Shown: piece by piece, positions 12,143 through 21,469 of the stretch | Numbering within the stretch: the stretch's first letter is position 1 | Layout of the letters: each line of letters opens with the position of its first letter | DNA from: Macrolepiota albuminosa | Lineage: Eukaryota > Basidiomycota > Agaricomycetes > Agaricales > Agaricaceae | Reading direction: 5' to 3' | DNA length: 64,000 nucleotides | NCBI GenBank assembly: GCA_027475525.1 | Contig: JAMWFC010000053.1 | Span: 1,612,001 to 1,676,000, forward strand | Program-made: the position numbers and the translations under genes | Notes under the pieces: model-generated | Told to the model about the DNA's origin: nothing | The model's database searches: none | The model's input: the letters and a program-made list of their open reading frames with translations, nothing else

Positions 12143-12479
12143 TTTTTTTGAATCTGCCAGCTAGGATCTATTGCCTAGCACCTGACGTCAGTTGCTGAGT
12201 TTGTTGACAGAACTCTATCAGCTTCTCAAGCTTCTTGCACAGCCACACCATGCAAATTTTAAACAGGGAATTGATGAGTAATCCCATACCTGCAGTGTCC
12301 ACTGATGGCAGGCGGAATGCCTACGACCTACAGGGAGACCCAGCAGACACCCAGGATGCATCAGCGTCCAATGTGGGTCAGGCAAGACCCAAGGCTCAAG
12401 ACTGAGGTCGGAGCACCGACCTGCCTGGGAATGAAAGCGAGGCCCAGAGAGCTGAAAAGTCACAGCAGGACGGTCAGCA

Positions 12480-14174
12480 ACGTCTCCAGGACAGGATGCC
12501 AGGGGGATTAACTCCCCCAGTTACGCAGCTGCCAGGAGGACTGTGACGGTCTAGCCAACTAGCTTCAAAAGGGCCTCCTGAGGATGGTCAACAGTCAACA
12601 GGCACCAATGGCGTCTCAGGAGACACCAAGTCAGCGGTACGGACTGGGAGAGCTATTCCTCTGAGCCAGAGTAGTGGGACCAGGCAGTCCGCAGCGGGCT
12701 TACTGCCCTCTAAGATAGCGGAAGCTCACATAGAAGAGGTACCAGATGAGGCTGCAAGTCCTGAAGTAGCCCATGCGGAAAACCAATTTCCGTGCATGCC
12801 AGCAGTGGAGGAAGCGCTGGAGGTTGTAGAGCTTCCAGAGGAGGCAATTGAGTTGTCAAGTGACAATGATGCTGGAGCAGAGGAGCAGCGGCTGAAAACC
12901 GCATACACCGTGTGATTGCAGGTGTTCTGGGATTTGCACCCAGAGGTGATGAAATACACCACCCAAGCACGACTTGAGCGCTATGCATCAGCACATATAG
13001 TAGCACTTAGGCGACAAGGGCACAAAGTGCCCAATGTATTCAGTACAAAATATACTGATTTAATGGTGAGAGTGCTCACTATGGAGCTGCAAATGTATGT
13101 GCAGCGGAAGGCCACAAGGCAATCGGGAATATCGACCCCCTGGAGCCACACTTCCGAGGAATGCTCGGCATGTCACAATCAAGATGTTGGAATTGAGCTA
13201 GTGGAGGCACTAGCATGGGCACAGGAAGTGAAGTAAAACCGGTGAGTACTTTCTATACTCCAGCAGGACAAGGGTGGCATGAGGAGCCTCCACACATGCG
13301 TAACCAAGACCTTAGGACAGATATGTCAGGACCAAATGGGCACGATAGTACTGTGCTCAAGGTGGAGAGCAAGGCATCTGTGATGCGGCGCGTGCCCATG
13401 GCAGAAACGTTGAGTGACAGAGTTGCGTATCAACGTATGTGCAATGGCGACCTCAGGACTAAGGGACAGTCCCTTATCAACGATCAGGGCATCGTTGTAA
13501 GGGCAACCTCTAGAGGCTGTGGCTCAGTCACACAGCTGGCAGAGGGAGATCCAAAGTGTATTAGAATATATACTGACAATATCAAGGTAGCTACTCACCT
13601 GGCAGAGGGAGATCCAAAGAGAACAAGTCTAGGGATTCTCTATGCCAGGTTGGACACTTCTGGGGCCTCTGAAGCATGGGAAACAACTGTACAGTACAAC
13701 AAAACCTTAAAAACTCGAAAATTGCCTACACAAACACTTGTACAAATAAGGGGCAAACTCTGGCAAACTCTGGCTTATATAAGCAGTCTGGAAGTGGTGC
13801 TGAGTGGGCCCACACTTGTCTGAATGGTGGCTAAAGAACCAGAGCATCTCAAGGGCTGAGAGTAGTACTAACAGATAGTGTTGAAAGAATAGAAACAGTG
13901 AAATGAAATAATGTCAGAAGAAATAAGAGAATGAATGGAAGGAGAGTGAAGAGATAAGGAGTGAGAAAAGGAAGAAATGAGGAGTCCCCTGACAATTGTA
14001 TTCGAGGGCACTAAGCCCATTGACGAGATGCATTGTCAATTTGTCATGCAGGGCCAGGAGAATCAAGCTTCTCCAGTTCCAGGGCGGCGCAACAATCATG
14101 ATCGAGGAGACTTCCTCGATTGAGATGGCACCACAAGACGTGATGCCCCTGGTAACGGCCAGGATGACAGCCCT
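12480..14174 (+). pseudogene. Gypsy-1 ORF1-like region upstream of gag, interrupted by a solo LTR
   Basis: Homologous to Gypsy-2 ORF1 (40177-41340): SDRVAYQRMCNGDLRTKGQS here matches NEHVNYQRIRNQDLRDHGES there. The segment at 12916-13236 (helical, VFWDLHPEVMKYTTQARLER) corresponds to the Gypsy-2 region around RYPLVAKESTQKRLQLYVV. A solo LTR occupies 13496-13994 exactly within this ORF, and the reading resumes at 13995 until the Ngaro/DIRS-like insertion at 14220. No known domain; it may be an N-terminal part of Gag. Confidence 0.6.
13496..13994 (+). mobile_element. Solo LTR (499 bp) of a multicopy family, inside Gypsy-1 ORF1
   Basis: Starts TGTAAGGGCAACCTC, ends GGAGTCCCCTGACA, with a TATA-like CTTATATAAGC about 290 bp in. 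Flanked by ATCGT (13491-13495) and ATTGT (13995-13999), a 5-bp duplication with one C/T change. Inverted relatives lie at 33538-33898, 33973-34464 and 56168-56686. Confidence 0.85.
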
Positions 14175-14219
14175 AGGTCGACTCTTTGAGATGAGGGCAA
14201 TTATGCCCACAGTCGAGGA
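14175..14219 (+). repeat. 45-bp direct repeat, left flank of the Ngaro/DIRS-like insertion
   Basis: Identical to 20199-20243, starting AGGTCGACTCTTTGAG and ending CACAGTCGAGGA. The sequence is Gypsy-1 coding DNA (LFEMRAIMPTVEE aligns with LFRSLWAFLMPTPHE of Gypsy-2), so it is duplicated target, not part of the inserted element. Confidence 0.9.
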
Positions 14220-14220
14220 A

Positions 14221-14259
14221 GGTGGCCAACACGCTGCACAGAACTGCACTTCTCAATAA
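14221..14259 (+). other. Detached C-terminus of the DIRS gag (second half of a CCHC zinc knuckle)
   Basis: In the frame ending TAA at 14257-14259 the codons read GGQHAAQNCTSQ. The inverted gag at 17912 ends ...CSLCGG. Put end to end around the shared AGGT they form the spacing C-x2-C-x4-H-x4-C, a canonical zinc knuckle, showing that the two pieces were once contiguous and that the break lies inside this motif. Confidence 0.75.
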
Positions 14260-15916
14260 ATTCTTTCCTGTCTCTACCCCTCTCATTGTCGATCGTTGGG
14301 CATCTACATTGCGCGAAACCGATGCTCACCTTCGCTTCTCACACGTCTTACATGGTCTTTATTATGGCTTCTCATTAGGTCTTGAAGATTTTACCTTAGA
14401 TTCTACATTCTCACCGCCTAATCATTACCGCGATCCCTCTCATCATACATTTGTACTAGAAAAGTATAATAAAGAACGCCTCTTGGGCCGCGTCTCAGAA
14501 GAGTTTGATCCCGCACTAGCTCAACACCTCTTTGGTCATTATCGAACAGCTCCGCTCAACGTCATTGAGCGTACACCTGGCAAAATGCGCATTACCGTGG
14601 ACCATTCTTACCCTCGAAACAATCCTTTGATTTCCTCTGTAAACTCGCACATCGACACCAAGCGTTTTCAATGTGACTGGGGTACTTTCTCGGCATGCTG
14701 GCTCCTCGTTGCCGATGCCCCGGCTCACACACAGGTAGCAGTCTTTGACGTAGAATCCGCCTTTCGGATTATCCCTACAAAGCCAGAAGACAGATTGTTT
14801 ACAGCATTACGCATAGGTGATAAAGTGACATTTGATCACAGACTAAACTTCGGAATATCCCCAGCCCCCGGTATATTTGGCTCTGTTGCGGACACCATAG
14901 TCTACATTTTCCGAACAAAGGGAATCGAAAACCTCCTCAAATGGGTTGACGACTTTATCTTCTTTAGGTATCCTCATTTTCGCGAGGACGGATCATTATA
15001 CTACACCTACTCCGAGGATCTTATTTGGTCCATTGCTAAGGATTTGGGCTGGCCTTGGGCACCCGAGAAATTCATTCCTTTCGCTTCCACCTTTACATAC
15101 ATAGGCTTCGAATGGTCTATTGACAACAAAACTGTCTCCTTGCCATCTCCCAAACGTGACAAATATCTCGGTAAACTTTCCCCTTGGATGCTTGGAGCAT
15201 TTGTGAACCTTCAAATGACGGAGTCTATCATTGGTACGCTCAATCACGTTACGCTTGTCATACCAGCAGGCCGTTCCCACCTCCCAAGCCTATATAAATT
15301 CCGAGCGGCATTTCCTACAAATTCTCCTCCATGGGTTAGACATCGTGTTACCCCCGCCGTTATGACGGACATTCGCTGGTGGAATGACACATTGACTTCA
15401 GAATGTTCACTCAAGATTCATCGACCGCCCGCACCACTTGATATCACACTGCATGTTGATGCCTCCACTTCCTGGGGCATAGGTCTGAACCTGAACGGGA
15501 AGTGGCTTGCCTGGAGGCTATTACCGGGATGGAAGACGACTGAACGAAATATTGGTTGGGCAGAGATGGTAGCTATCGACTTGGCAGTCCGAACTCTCAT
15601 TACATCTAAATTCCATGACTGTCACATTGTCATTCACTCCGATAACGCTGGATGTGTAGGAGCCTTACGGGCTGGCCGTTCAAGGAATTCGGCATCGAAT
15701 TTTATCCTGCGGAACATAGTTTCCAACTTTCAAAATCATTCCCTCTGGATTACTACAGCTTGGATTTCAACTACAGAGAATCTTGCAGATGCTCCATCGC
15801 GCGGCTTATTTCCTCCTAGGAAACTTCTCTATCCATTTCCCCCCTCAATTCCTCCATACCTCAGAGGTCTCGTCGCTCCTAGTGTCACCCACTCGAGTCT
15901 TTCCCCTGACAAATAG
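14222..15916 (+). CDS. DIRS/Ngaro-type reverse transcriptase - RNase H
   Basis: 564 codons open. RT core: D176 in the VFDVESAF motif, then FGISPAPGIFGSVAD, and the active-site VDD at 242-244 (KWVDDFIFF), typical of DIRS-like enzymes that replace the usual YxDD. RNase H follows with D413 (HVDAST), E448 (WAEM), D474 (HSDNAG) and D523 (NLADAPSRG), all four metal-binding acids in place. There is no ATG at the start; the frame opens with GTG at 14222 and overlaps the end of the gag frame (stop at 14257-14259, +1 relation), so the native protein was probably made by frameshift or reinitiation from gag. Here the upstream gag is detached by the inversion, so expression is doubtful although the ORF is intact. 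Confidence 0.88.
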   Translation: MANTLHRTALLNKFFPVSTPLIVDRWASTLRETDAHLRFSHVLHGLYYGFSLGLEDFTLDSTFSPPNHYRDPSHHTFVLEKYNKERLLGRVSEEFDPALAQHLFGHYRTAPLNVIERTPGKMRITVDHSYPRNNPLISSVNSHIDTKRFQCDWGTFSACWLLVADAPAHTQVAVFDVESAFRIIPTKPEDRLFTALRIGDKVTFDHRLNFGISPAPGIFGSVADTIVYIFRTKGIENLLKWVDDFIFFRYPHFREDGSLYYTYSEDLIWSIAKDLGWPWAPEKFIPFASTFTYIGFEWSIDNKTVSLPSPKRDKYLGKLSPWMLGAFVNLQMTESIIGTLNHVTLVIPAGRSHLPSLYKFRAAFPTNSPPWVRHRVTPAVMTDIRWWNDTLTSECSLKIHRPPAPLDITLHVDASTSWGIGLNLNGKWLAWRLLPGWKTTERNIGWAEMVAIDLAVRTLITSKFHDCHIVIHSDNAGCVGALRAGRSRNSASNFILRNIVSNFQNHSLWITTAWISTTENLADAPSRGLFPPRKLLYPFPPSIPPYLRGLVAPSVTHSSLSPDK

Positions 15917-16027
15917 TTCTACTACATGTGTTCTCTGGCGAATTTCCCATTACTATACAGTGATCTGTAACTAGGAGTCTGCATGTATTATTTGTTACGA
16001 TGTGTTCGAATTACACGATAAACACAC

Positions 16028-17284
16028 TTGCATCAACTCCACGATATTCATCTGAGCCACCCTGCCATGACTTCAGACTCCTTCAATCTTGCACTAACTA
16101 CACTTGCTTCCTTTTTTGTCTCAGAGCTCTTTTCCAGTTCCACATCTTTACCTCTCTCGGCGCATCGAGTTTCCCCATCAGTACAGACTCACAAGCCCTC
16201 CATTGCGCTATCCATTGGCAGACATATTCGTCGATCATCCAGATCTCCTCATCCATACAAATTACAGCATTCTTCCGAAGTTAAGGCCATCATTCAGCAC
16301 GCCTGGAAACCTTCTACACGCAGAGCTTATAGCATAGCGGTCAGACAATTTGTAGACTACTGCTACGTCAATGCGATTCCCAACCACGAAGCACTGCCTG
16401 CATCCGAGACTCTCCTTTGCGATTTTGCCTCTTCTTTTTCCGGTCGAGTAGCGGGCAGGACAGTTTCAGCCAAATGTGACGCTATACGTGCCTGGCATAT
16501 CGAAAACGGTTACGCTTATCAGGGTGGCTTACAACTGGAATACGTGATTAAAGGGATAGAGAACCTACGACCTCAGTCTTCCTTTCGTCCAAAACGACCT
16601 CCTGTTTCTAGGGAGATGCTATCATGTATCGAGAAATCATTGGACTTGTCCTTACCCTCAGATCGCTGCATCCTTTTCGTGGCGTTTGCTTGCTTCTGGG
16701 GTCAAATTCGTCTGGGAGAAATACTACCCATCTCGGACCGTAAGTTCGACTCTCTGCTATATCCGACATGGGGTGATCTTAAGCCCCCAACAACCTCCGC
16801 TGGTTCTCGTGTTCTGCATCTTCCTAACACGAAGATGGGTGGGAAGAGGGGCGAGGATGTTATCCTGACGAAACAAGACCATCTTGATCCCATTAATGCC
16901 CTTACCCTGCATTACATGGCTAACTACAATAACACGTCTCAATCCATTGCTACATTCCGCACTCCTTCGAATTCAACTGCCATTCTTACACAACGACTAT
17001 TTCTCGGACGACTCAACACAATCCTTAAGCAACATAGTTTCTCCATCATTACTGGACACTGCTTCAGAATCGGAGGTACAACATACCTTCTACTGGCTGG
17101 TATTCCTCCCGATATTGTCAAAATCCTTGGTCGATGGACTTCCGATGCCTTTCTTCGATACTGGAGACATTTAGAGATTATTGCCCCGTTATACATCGAA
17201 TTCTTGACGCCGATTCTCCATAAGGCAGGCTTTCTCTTACCTACCGCTTCCAAGGGGGTTATCGGCTCCGTCGATGCGCGCTAG
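16028..17284 (+). CDS. Tyrosine recombinase (YR integrase) of the Ngaro/DIRS-like element
   Basis: 418 codons from ATG 16028 (an alternative ATG is at 16067, MTSDSF). N-terminal SAM-like DNA-binding part around residues 85-180 (WKPSTRRAYSIAVRQFVDYC), then the catalytic domain with R228 (GQIRLGEIL), K269 (NTKMGG), H344 and R347 (GHCFRIGGTT), W370 (LGRW) and nucleophile Y378 (FLRYWR). All expected catalytic positions are present and the frame is intact. In these elements YR replaces the DDE integrase and inserts a circular DNA copy by site-specific-like recombination. It starts 111 bp after the RT stop, same strand, probably on one transcript. Its presence makes a recombinase-driven origin of the inversion conceivable. 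Confidence 0.92.
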   Translation: MHQLHDIHLSHPAMTSDSFNLALTTLASFFVSELFSSSTSLPLSAHRVSPSVQTHKPSIALSIGRHIRRSSRSPHPYKLQHSSEVKAIIQHAWKPSTRRAYSIAVRQFVDYCYVNAIPNHEALPASETLLCDFASSFSGRVAGRTVSAKCDAIRAWHIENGYAYQGGLQLEYVIKGIENLRPQSSFRPKRPPVSREMLSCIEKSLDLSLPSDRCILFVAFACFWGQIRLGEILPISDRKFDSLLYPTWGDLKPPTTSAGSRVLHLPNTKMGGKRGEDVILTKQDHLDPINALTLHYMANYNNTSQSIATFRTPSNSTAILTQRLFLGRLNTILKQHSFSIITGHCFRIGGTTYLLLAGIPPDIVKILGRWTSDAFLRYWRHLEIIAPLYIEFLTPILHKAGFLLPTASKGVIGSVDAR

Positions 17285-17285
17285 T

Positions 17286-17530
17286 CTACGAGGGGGGTCC
17301 CCTATTCGCCGATGCCACAACCCCTCTGGTCGCGTTCGGAACGCGGTCCGATGCCCACACGGACTTAGTGTGGGTCCCCTATTCGCCGATGCCACAACCC
17401 CTCTGGTCGCGTTCGGAACGCGGTCCGATGCCCACACGGACTTAGTGTATCTCGAATGGATGTCTTTACATTATTACTATCACTTGTCTATACATTTATT
17501 TCTACGAACAAGACGTCGGACTGTATGAAA
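17286..17530 (+). repeat. B1 terminal repeat of the Ngaro/DIRS-like element
   Basis: Begins right after the YR stop with a block starting GGGTCCCCTATTCGCC and ends GGACTGTATG. Matches B2 (17755-17911). A 77-bp exact tandem duplication (17298-17374/17375-17451) within it is probably an assembly artefact, so the true B1 is shorter. Confidence 0.8.
17298..17451. repeat. Exact 77-bp tandem duplication (17298-17374, 17375-17451)
   Basis: Identical adjacent 77-mers inside B1; absent from B2, which supports an assembly origin. Confidence 0.85.
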
Positions 17531-17673
17531 TGAAAGTCCGCAGAACGGAGGCACGGGATGAATGCGGAACGCGTTTCAGACAGCAACGTCACGGTCACAT
17601 GCCTTACCCGACTCTGTTCTGCACCACTACGTAGCACCTTCTTACTTGCTACTTCTCCGTATAAATTCGCTCA
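17531..17673 (+). repeat. A2 terminal repeat (143 bp)
   Basis: Starts TGAAAGTCCGCAG and ends AAATTCGCTCA. It is the exact-length counterpart, in opposite orientation, of A1 at 20056-20198, and contains a TATA-like CGTATAAATT. The order B1-A2-B2 after YR is the split-direct-repeat arrangement of Ngaro-like elements. Confidence 0.85.
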
Positions 17674-17754
17674 CCCTCCCTCCCACTCCTAATCAATACA
17701 TGCAGACTATCACAGGTCATCTATTCCGAGATATCCTCAAGTCGTGTCATCTGC

Positions 17755-17911
17755 GGGTCCCCTATTCGCCGATGCCACAACCCCTCTGGTCGCGTTCGGA
17801 ACGCGGTCCGATGCCCACACGGACTTAGTGTATCTCGAATGGATGTCTTTACATTATTACTATCACTTGTCTATACATTTATTTCTACGAACAAGACGTC
17901 GGACTGTATGA
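17755..17911 (+). repeat. B2 terminal repeat
   Basis: Repeats B1 from GGGTCCCCTATTCGCC to GGACTGTATGA. It should be the outer 3' end of the element. Instead of host DNA it is followed directly by the inverted end of gag (ACCTCC at 17912), which marks one rearrangement junction. Confidence 0.82.
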
Positions 17912-20002
17912 ACCTCCACACAAGGAACAGGAGTGGCGATGAGGGCATTCGGAGGCTGAGCAAGAGTTAGGGCCATTGAATGCAAAACAGTAGGTGACTC
18001 CCTCGGAGTCGGCAAATCGACCATTGTTTTTACGCAAGATGCGGCCAGTGCGTGTACAGGAGGAGAACCGGTGGTCTGTATCACCGCAGACCATGCAGCG
18101 AGTTGATCTTCCACTGGAGCGGGCGCTTGTGTTGTATGGACGATGCCTGGCCCCCCGGGAGGATGATGAGCCCCGGCGGTTGTTGGACGACGTCGTTTCC
18201 GACTCACGAAAGGATTGAGAGGTGGCAGCTGTAGTTGTAGGGGCGGAAGCAGATGAGGAGGGAGCCATGTCACAAAAGAGAAGGTCGGACTGAAGTCCCA
18301 TGGAACGATGAATGCGATCTTGCATGTGATCATTGAATTTTTTCGTGAAAGTTAGGCCATGCCAGATGTCCATACGGAGGTTGCCTTGTGCTTGAAGATA
18401 AGCATGACGGAGGAAAATATCGTAGGCGAGGTAGACCTGAAAATTATCACCAAAATCCTGGCGGCGTTGGATGCGCTCATAATGAACTTGAAAGGAGTCA
18501 GCAATAGCCTGAGCGGTAGGACCGCCAATGAGGCCTTCAGGCCCAGCCTTAAGGCAGTTACGAATGACCCAGACGAGGGTAGTAGATGCCTGCATGAATT
18601 CAAAAGCGGTGAGATGTCGCTCCTTACTGAGATCGAACTTGGCATTGGACACCTGCAACTCGCCGGAGAGGGTGAGGGATAAGGATGAATCCCCCTGACG
18701 ACTTGTGGCAGTGAGCGCACGATGGCAGGAAGCTGTAGTAAGAGCATCCAAGGGGACATATGTAGTCCATCCAGCATTGAAAACCCGCTGAACTCGGAGT
18801 GGAATAGGCATAACGTTCGGATCAAGTTCTGTCATACCCGAGGGAGGCGCAGCAAGAAGCGGCCGAGCGGAGGAATTGGTGAGGGGAGGGGCGGTGGAAG
18901 AGGCGAAGCTAGAGGAACCCAAAGAAGTCATGATTGTAGCGGCCGGAAGACCTACTGCTGGGGAAGCAGGTGTAATGTTAATCTCCGGAAGAGGAGGTGG
19001 GATTGAGGAAGGCTGTGAAGGGGGAATGGCCTGTGCCATGCCCGAGCCAAACCTCTGAAGAAGGTTCATAAGGTCCGCACGGGAGAGGGTGATGGACTCC
19101 CCAGAAGGAATATCGGAGGAGGTGCCTGAAGGAAGTGTGGAACAAGGAATGGATCCTCCACTGGAAGGAGGCTGAAGGAGCGTGGCACTGGAAGGAGCGA
19201 GTGAATTAGCCGAAGGAGCGTATAAGATGGAAGGAGCATGTAAGAGGGAGGATGTATCCTGGCCCGACTCATGTACTGCGTCCCTGTAAGGGGGCTGAAG
19301 AGGCCCCTCCGAAGTGGGAGGCAAGGGAAGCCCAGGGGTCTGGAGAGAAGGCTGCGTATGCGCAGGAAGTAAGGAGGTGTCGAGAAAAGGTTCCTGGAAA
19401 CAACCAGAGCGCATGTACTCCTCAGCTGTGCGTGGAGAGAGTTGAGAGGCTAGAGCAGAGGCCGGTTGCTTTGCAGCCCGACGCCGCCGCGCTTTCTCTG
19501 GGGAAAGTGGACGAGAGGAAGGAGAGAGAGGCCCCACAGAAGGTGAAGTAGGTCCTGGCAGCGTCGAGGAAACAGTGGCTACTGCAGAAGGCACGGGAGG
19601 AGCCGTAGTCGGAACCCGTCGAGGGGAGAACGGAACTGTAGGTACGCGAACACGCATCGAAGAAGGCGGGACAGGAGCAGATTTCCGCGGAGAAAGAGTC
19701 AGAGTGAGGGTCGGATCGCGAGGTGCCAAATCCGAAGTGACATCATCACCGTGCGTCATTGCAGGGTTGGAGTGCTGGGGGGAGTACTCTAGATCCACGC
19801 CCAGTTCCTCGTCAGTGTATTCCTCCCCTTCTGGAATGTCCTGAATAGCAGGAAGTCGCGGGGCGCGTTTGCGCCGTTTGCTCACCGGAGGGAGATTGGA
19901 GGAAGAAAGTGTGGCTGACTCAGACCGAGCGCGCACGCTACGACGAGGGCGCGGAGGGGAAGTAGAACAGTCAGAGGTATCCAAAGGAGTCTCGCCAGTC
20001 AT
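17885..20002 (-). CDS. Gag-like protein of the Ngaro/DIRS-like element, C-terminus replaced
   Basis: ATG at 20002 (MTGETPLDTSDC) is the likely start; the frame is open further upstream into A1, but that is leader. About 705 codons. Residues about 1-350 are Ser/Pro-rich low complexity. A structured helical part follows (FDLSKERHLTAFEF; YLAYDIFLRHAYLQAQGNL), then a cysteine-rich end with CMVCGDTDHRFSSC, ECPHRHSC and an incomplete CSLCGG. The last ten residues (GSYSPTSCS-like) are encoded by inverted B2 sequence, so the native end was lost and is found at 14221-14259. Strand is opposite to RT and YR. Probable role: nucleocapsid binding element RNA. Confidence 0.8.
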   Translation of the reverse strand: MTGETPLDTSDCSTSPPRPRRSVRARSESATLSSSNLPPVSKRRKRAPRLPAIQDIPEGEEYTDEELGVDLEYSPQHSNPAMTHGDDVTSDLAPRDPTLTLTLSPRKSAPVPPSSMRVRVPTVPFSPRRVPTTAPPVPSAVATVSSTLPGPTSPSVGPLSPSSRPLSPEKARRRRAAKQPASALASQLSPRTAEEYMRSGCFQEPFLDTSLLPAHTQPSLQTPGLPLPPTSEGPLQPPYRDAVHESGQDTSSLLHAPSILYAPSANSLAPSSATLLQPPSSGGSIPCSTLPSGTSSDIPSGESITLSRADLMNLLQRFGSGMAQAIPPSQPSSIPPPLPEINITPASPAVGLPAATIMTSLGSSSFASSTAPPLTNSSARPLLAAPPSGMTELDPNVMPIPLRVQRVFNAGWTTYVPLDALTTASCHRALTATSRQGDSSLSLTLSGELQVSNAKFDLSKERHLTAFEFMQASTTLVWVIRNCLKAGPEGLIGGPTAQAIADSFQVHYERIQRRQDFGDNFQVYLAYDIFLRHAYLQAQGNLRMDIWHGLTFTKKFNDHMQDRIHRSMGLQSDLLFCDMAPSSSASAPTTTAATSQSFRESETTSSNNRRGSSSSRGARHRPYNTSARSSGRSTRCMVCGDTDHRFSSCTRTGRILRKNNGRFADSEGVTYCFAFNGPNSCSASECPHRHSCSLCGGSYSPTSCS

Positions 20003-20055
20003 GGGGAACGCTGAGTTACGCGAGTAGAAAGGAACGCGAGCGACGCGAGTATAAC

Positions 20056-20198
20056 TGAGCGAATTTATACGGAGAAGTAGCAAGTAAGAAGGTGCTACGT
20101 AGTGGTGCAGAACAGAGTCGGGTAAGGCATGTGACCGTGACGTTGCTGTCTGAAACGCGTTCCGCATTCATCCCGTGCCTCCGTTCTGCGGACTTTCA
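20056..20198 (-). repeat. A1 terminal repeat (inverted), 5' end of the Ngaro/DIRS-like element
   Basis: Reverse complement of A2 (17531-17673) over 143 bp. It abuts the right 45-bp target repeat at 20199. The TATA-like motif and position upstream of the gag ATG suggest it holds the element promoter, firing leftwards. Confidence 0.85.
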
Positions 20199-20243
20199 AG
20201 GTCGACTCTTTGAGATGAGGGCAATTATGCCCACAGTCGAGGA
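20199..20243 (+). repeat. 45-bp direct repeat, right flank of the Ngaro/DIRS-like insertion
   Basis: Identical to 14175-14219. Gypsy-1 coding sequence continues from it without a break (AWGVLCRVDKG). Confidence 0.9.
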
Positions 20244-21427
20244 GGCTTGGGGCGTCCTCTGCAGGGTGGACAAGGGAAGTCACTTCCCCAGGCTGCTGAT
20301 TTGGCGACTAGATCACCGGGTCAGCGGAAGGCCATTTGAATGCATTGTGAAGCCATGCACGATCGCCTGCATTGAGTAGTCGATGATGCCCTGGGTGTGA
20401 CCTTATGGTTACCCGATGAGGTAAAGCTGCGTAAAGCAAACAGTAGGCATATTCGCGCCTACACAGGCGCGTCCAAGTTCAGCGACTTGGAGGATTGGGC
20501 GATGGATGTATGCACCCATCTTGCCATGTGCTTATATGGAGGCGACCGTATGGAACGAGAACAAATCTTCATTCTGCCTGAGTTCTTGGCCGGAGAGGCC
20601 ATGGGATGGTTTCGATGGGCAGTACTGCACGTCAACCATATCCAGTATGAGTGGACATTCAAAGGAGTCCTTACAGGACTGTACAATCGATTTGTGCACC
20701 CCTCAACGCTACAGGATGCAAGGCGGGAGTTTCAGTCTGCCAAGTACACCGAGAAGTTGGGAGTGCAAGGGTTCTATGATACCCTTAATGACCATGCCCA
20801 GAATATGGCAGTATATCCAGATGGATATACCATGCTTGAAACATTTTTAGATGGCATTCCAGCAGACATGCACCGCTACCTGATATGTGAGGATGGACTG
20901 TCCCCAGAAGTCAACGATGTGGAAGAGTTTGTGGCATATGCCATCAGGTATGAGCAGTCCCTGAAGACTGCGGACTGTCCCCAGAAGTCAACGATGTGGA
21001 AGAGTTTGTGGCATATGCCATCAGGTATGAGCAGTCCCTGAAGACTGCCAACCACTATGAGCATCAGAGTGGACACAAAGGGGAAACCAGGTGACTACCG
21101 CCTGCTGGGGCACCTTCACGGGGTCAGCATGTGGGGACCTTCTTGGCCAAAAAGGCCGATTTGGATCGTGACCGCAACACGCGGTTTGTGGTATGCAAAA
21201 CCTCTGCTGCAAACCAAGGGCGGAGCTGCCTATGCCCAGAGCAGGCGCCAGATGGAGAACGTCCTAAACCAAGGCCAGACTTCAAACCGGCCAACCCACC
21301 AGGTCAGACAGGGACTTGTTTCACGTGTGGCCAGCCAGGCCACTACGCTACCAATTGCCCCGAGGAAGGGGTATACACCCTGCACCCACCTTCAAGCGGC
21401 ACATACTGCAGCCGCAAGTGGGAGTGA
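20244..21427 (+). pseudogene. Gypsy-1 gag (retrotransposon capsid plus CCHC knuckle)
   Basis: Capsid region at 20397-21048: LEDWAMDVCTHLAMCLYGGD, then FLAGEAMGWFRW, FKGVLTGLYNRF, DGIPADMHRYL, the helical pattern of Ty3/Gypsy Gag and closely parallel to Gypsy-2 (41740-42310). The nucleic-acid-binding knuckle CFTCGQPGHYATNC lies at about 21317-21358. The frame change near 20972 is caused by a 77-bp duplication and a TGA stands between capsid and knuckle, so the native Gag was probably one chain of capsid plus knuckle. The 5' part is displaced by the Ngaro/DIRS insertion. Confidence 0.82.
20895..21048. repeat. Exact 77-bp tandem duplication (20895-20971, 20972-21048)
   Basis: Identical adjacent 77-mers in gag; Gypsy-2 has a single copy at the homologous place, which supports an assembly artefact. 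Confidence 0.88.
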
Positions 21428-21469
21428 TGGAGACGTGTCTGCTGAGTCTGAGGCAGAACACCCCACAAA

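Larger units (their letters stand above)
14220..20198. mobile_element. Ngaro/DIRS-like tyrosine-recombinase retrotransposon, rearranged (gag half inverted relative to RT-YR half)
   Basis: Left to right it reads RT-RNase H (+), tyrosine recombinase (+), repeats B1-A2-B2 (+), then gag (-) and repeat A1 (-). The usual order for split-direct-repeat elements is A1-gag-RT-YR-B1-A2-B2, so every part is present but the gag+A1 half faces the wrong way. It lies in Gypsy-1 between the 45-bp direct repeats. Simplest reading: a minus-strand insertion whose RT-to-B2 part (14220-17911) later inverted. The breakpoint falls inside the gag CCHC knuckle. As arranged, gag and pol cannot be made from one transcript. 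Confidence 0.85.

Noticed and set aside
17274..17828. Short ORFs over the B1-A2-B2 repeats
   Set aside because: They are translations of terminal repeat DNA of the Ngaro/DIRS-like element; the one beginning MRNAFQTATSRS is the A2 copy of the gag leader.
18352..18825. ORFs overlapping the DIRS gag on either strand (for example 18352-18825 and 18722-19006)
   Set aside because: Shadow frames of the long gag reading frame; no independent motif.
14220..20198. Twin-primed (5'-inverted) LINE-style insertion as the cause of the DIRS inversion
   Set aside because: Twin priming would place the inverted 5' part to the left of the forward 3' part; here the inverted gag half is on the right, and the element uses a tyrosine recombinase.
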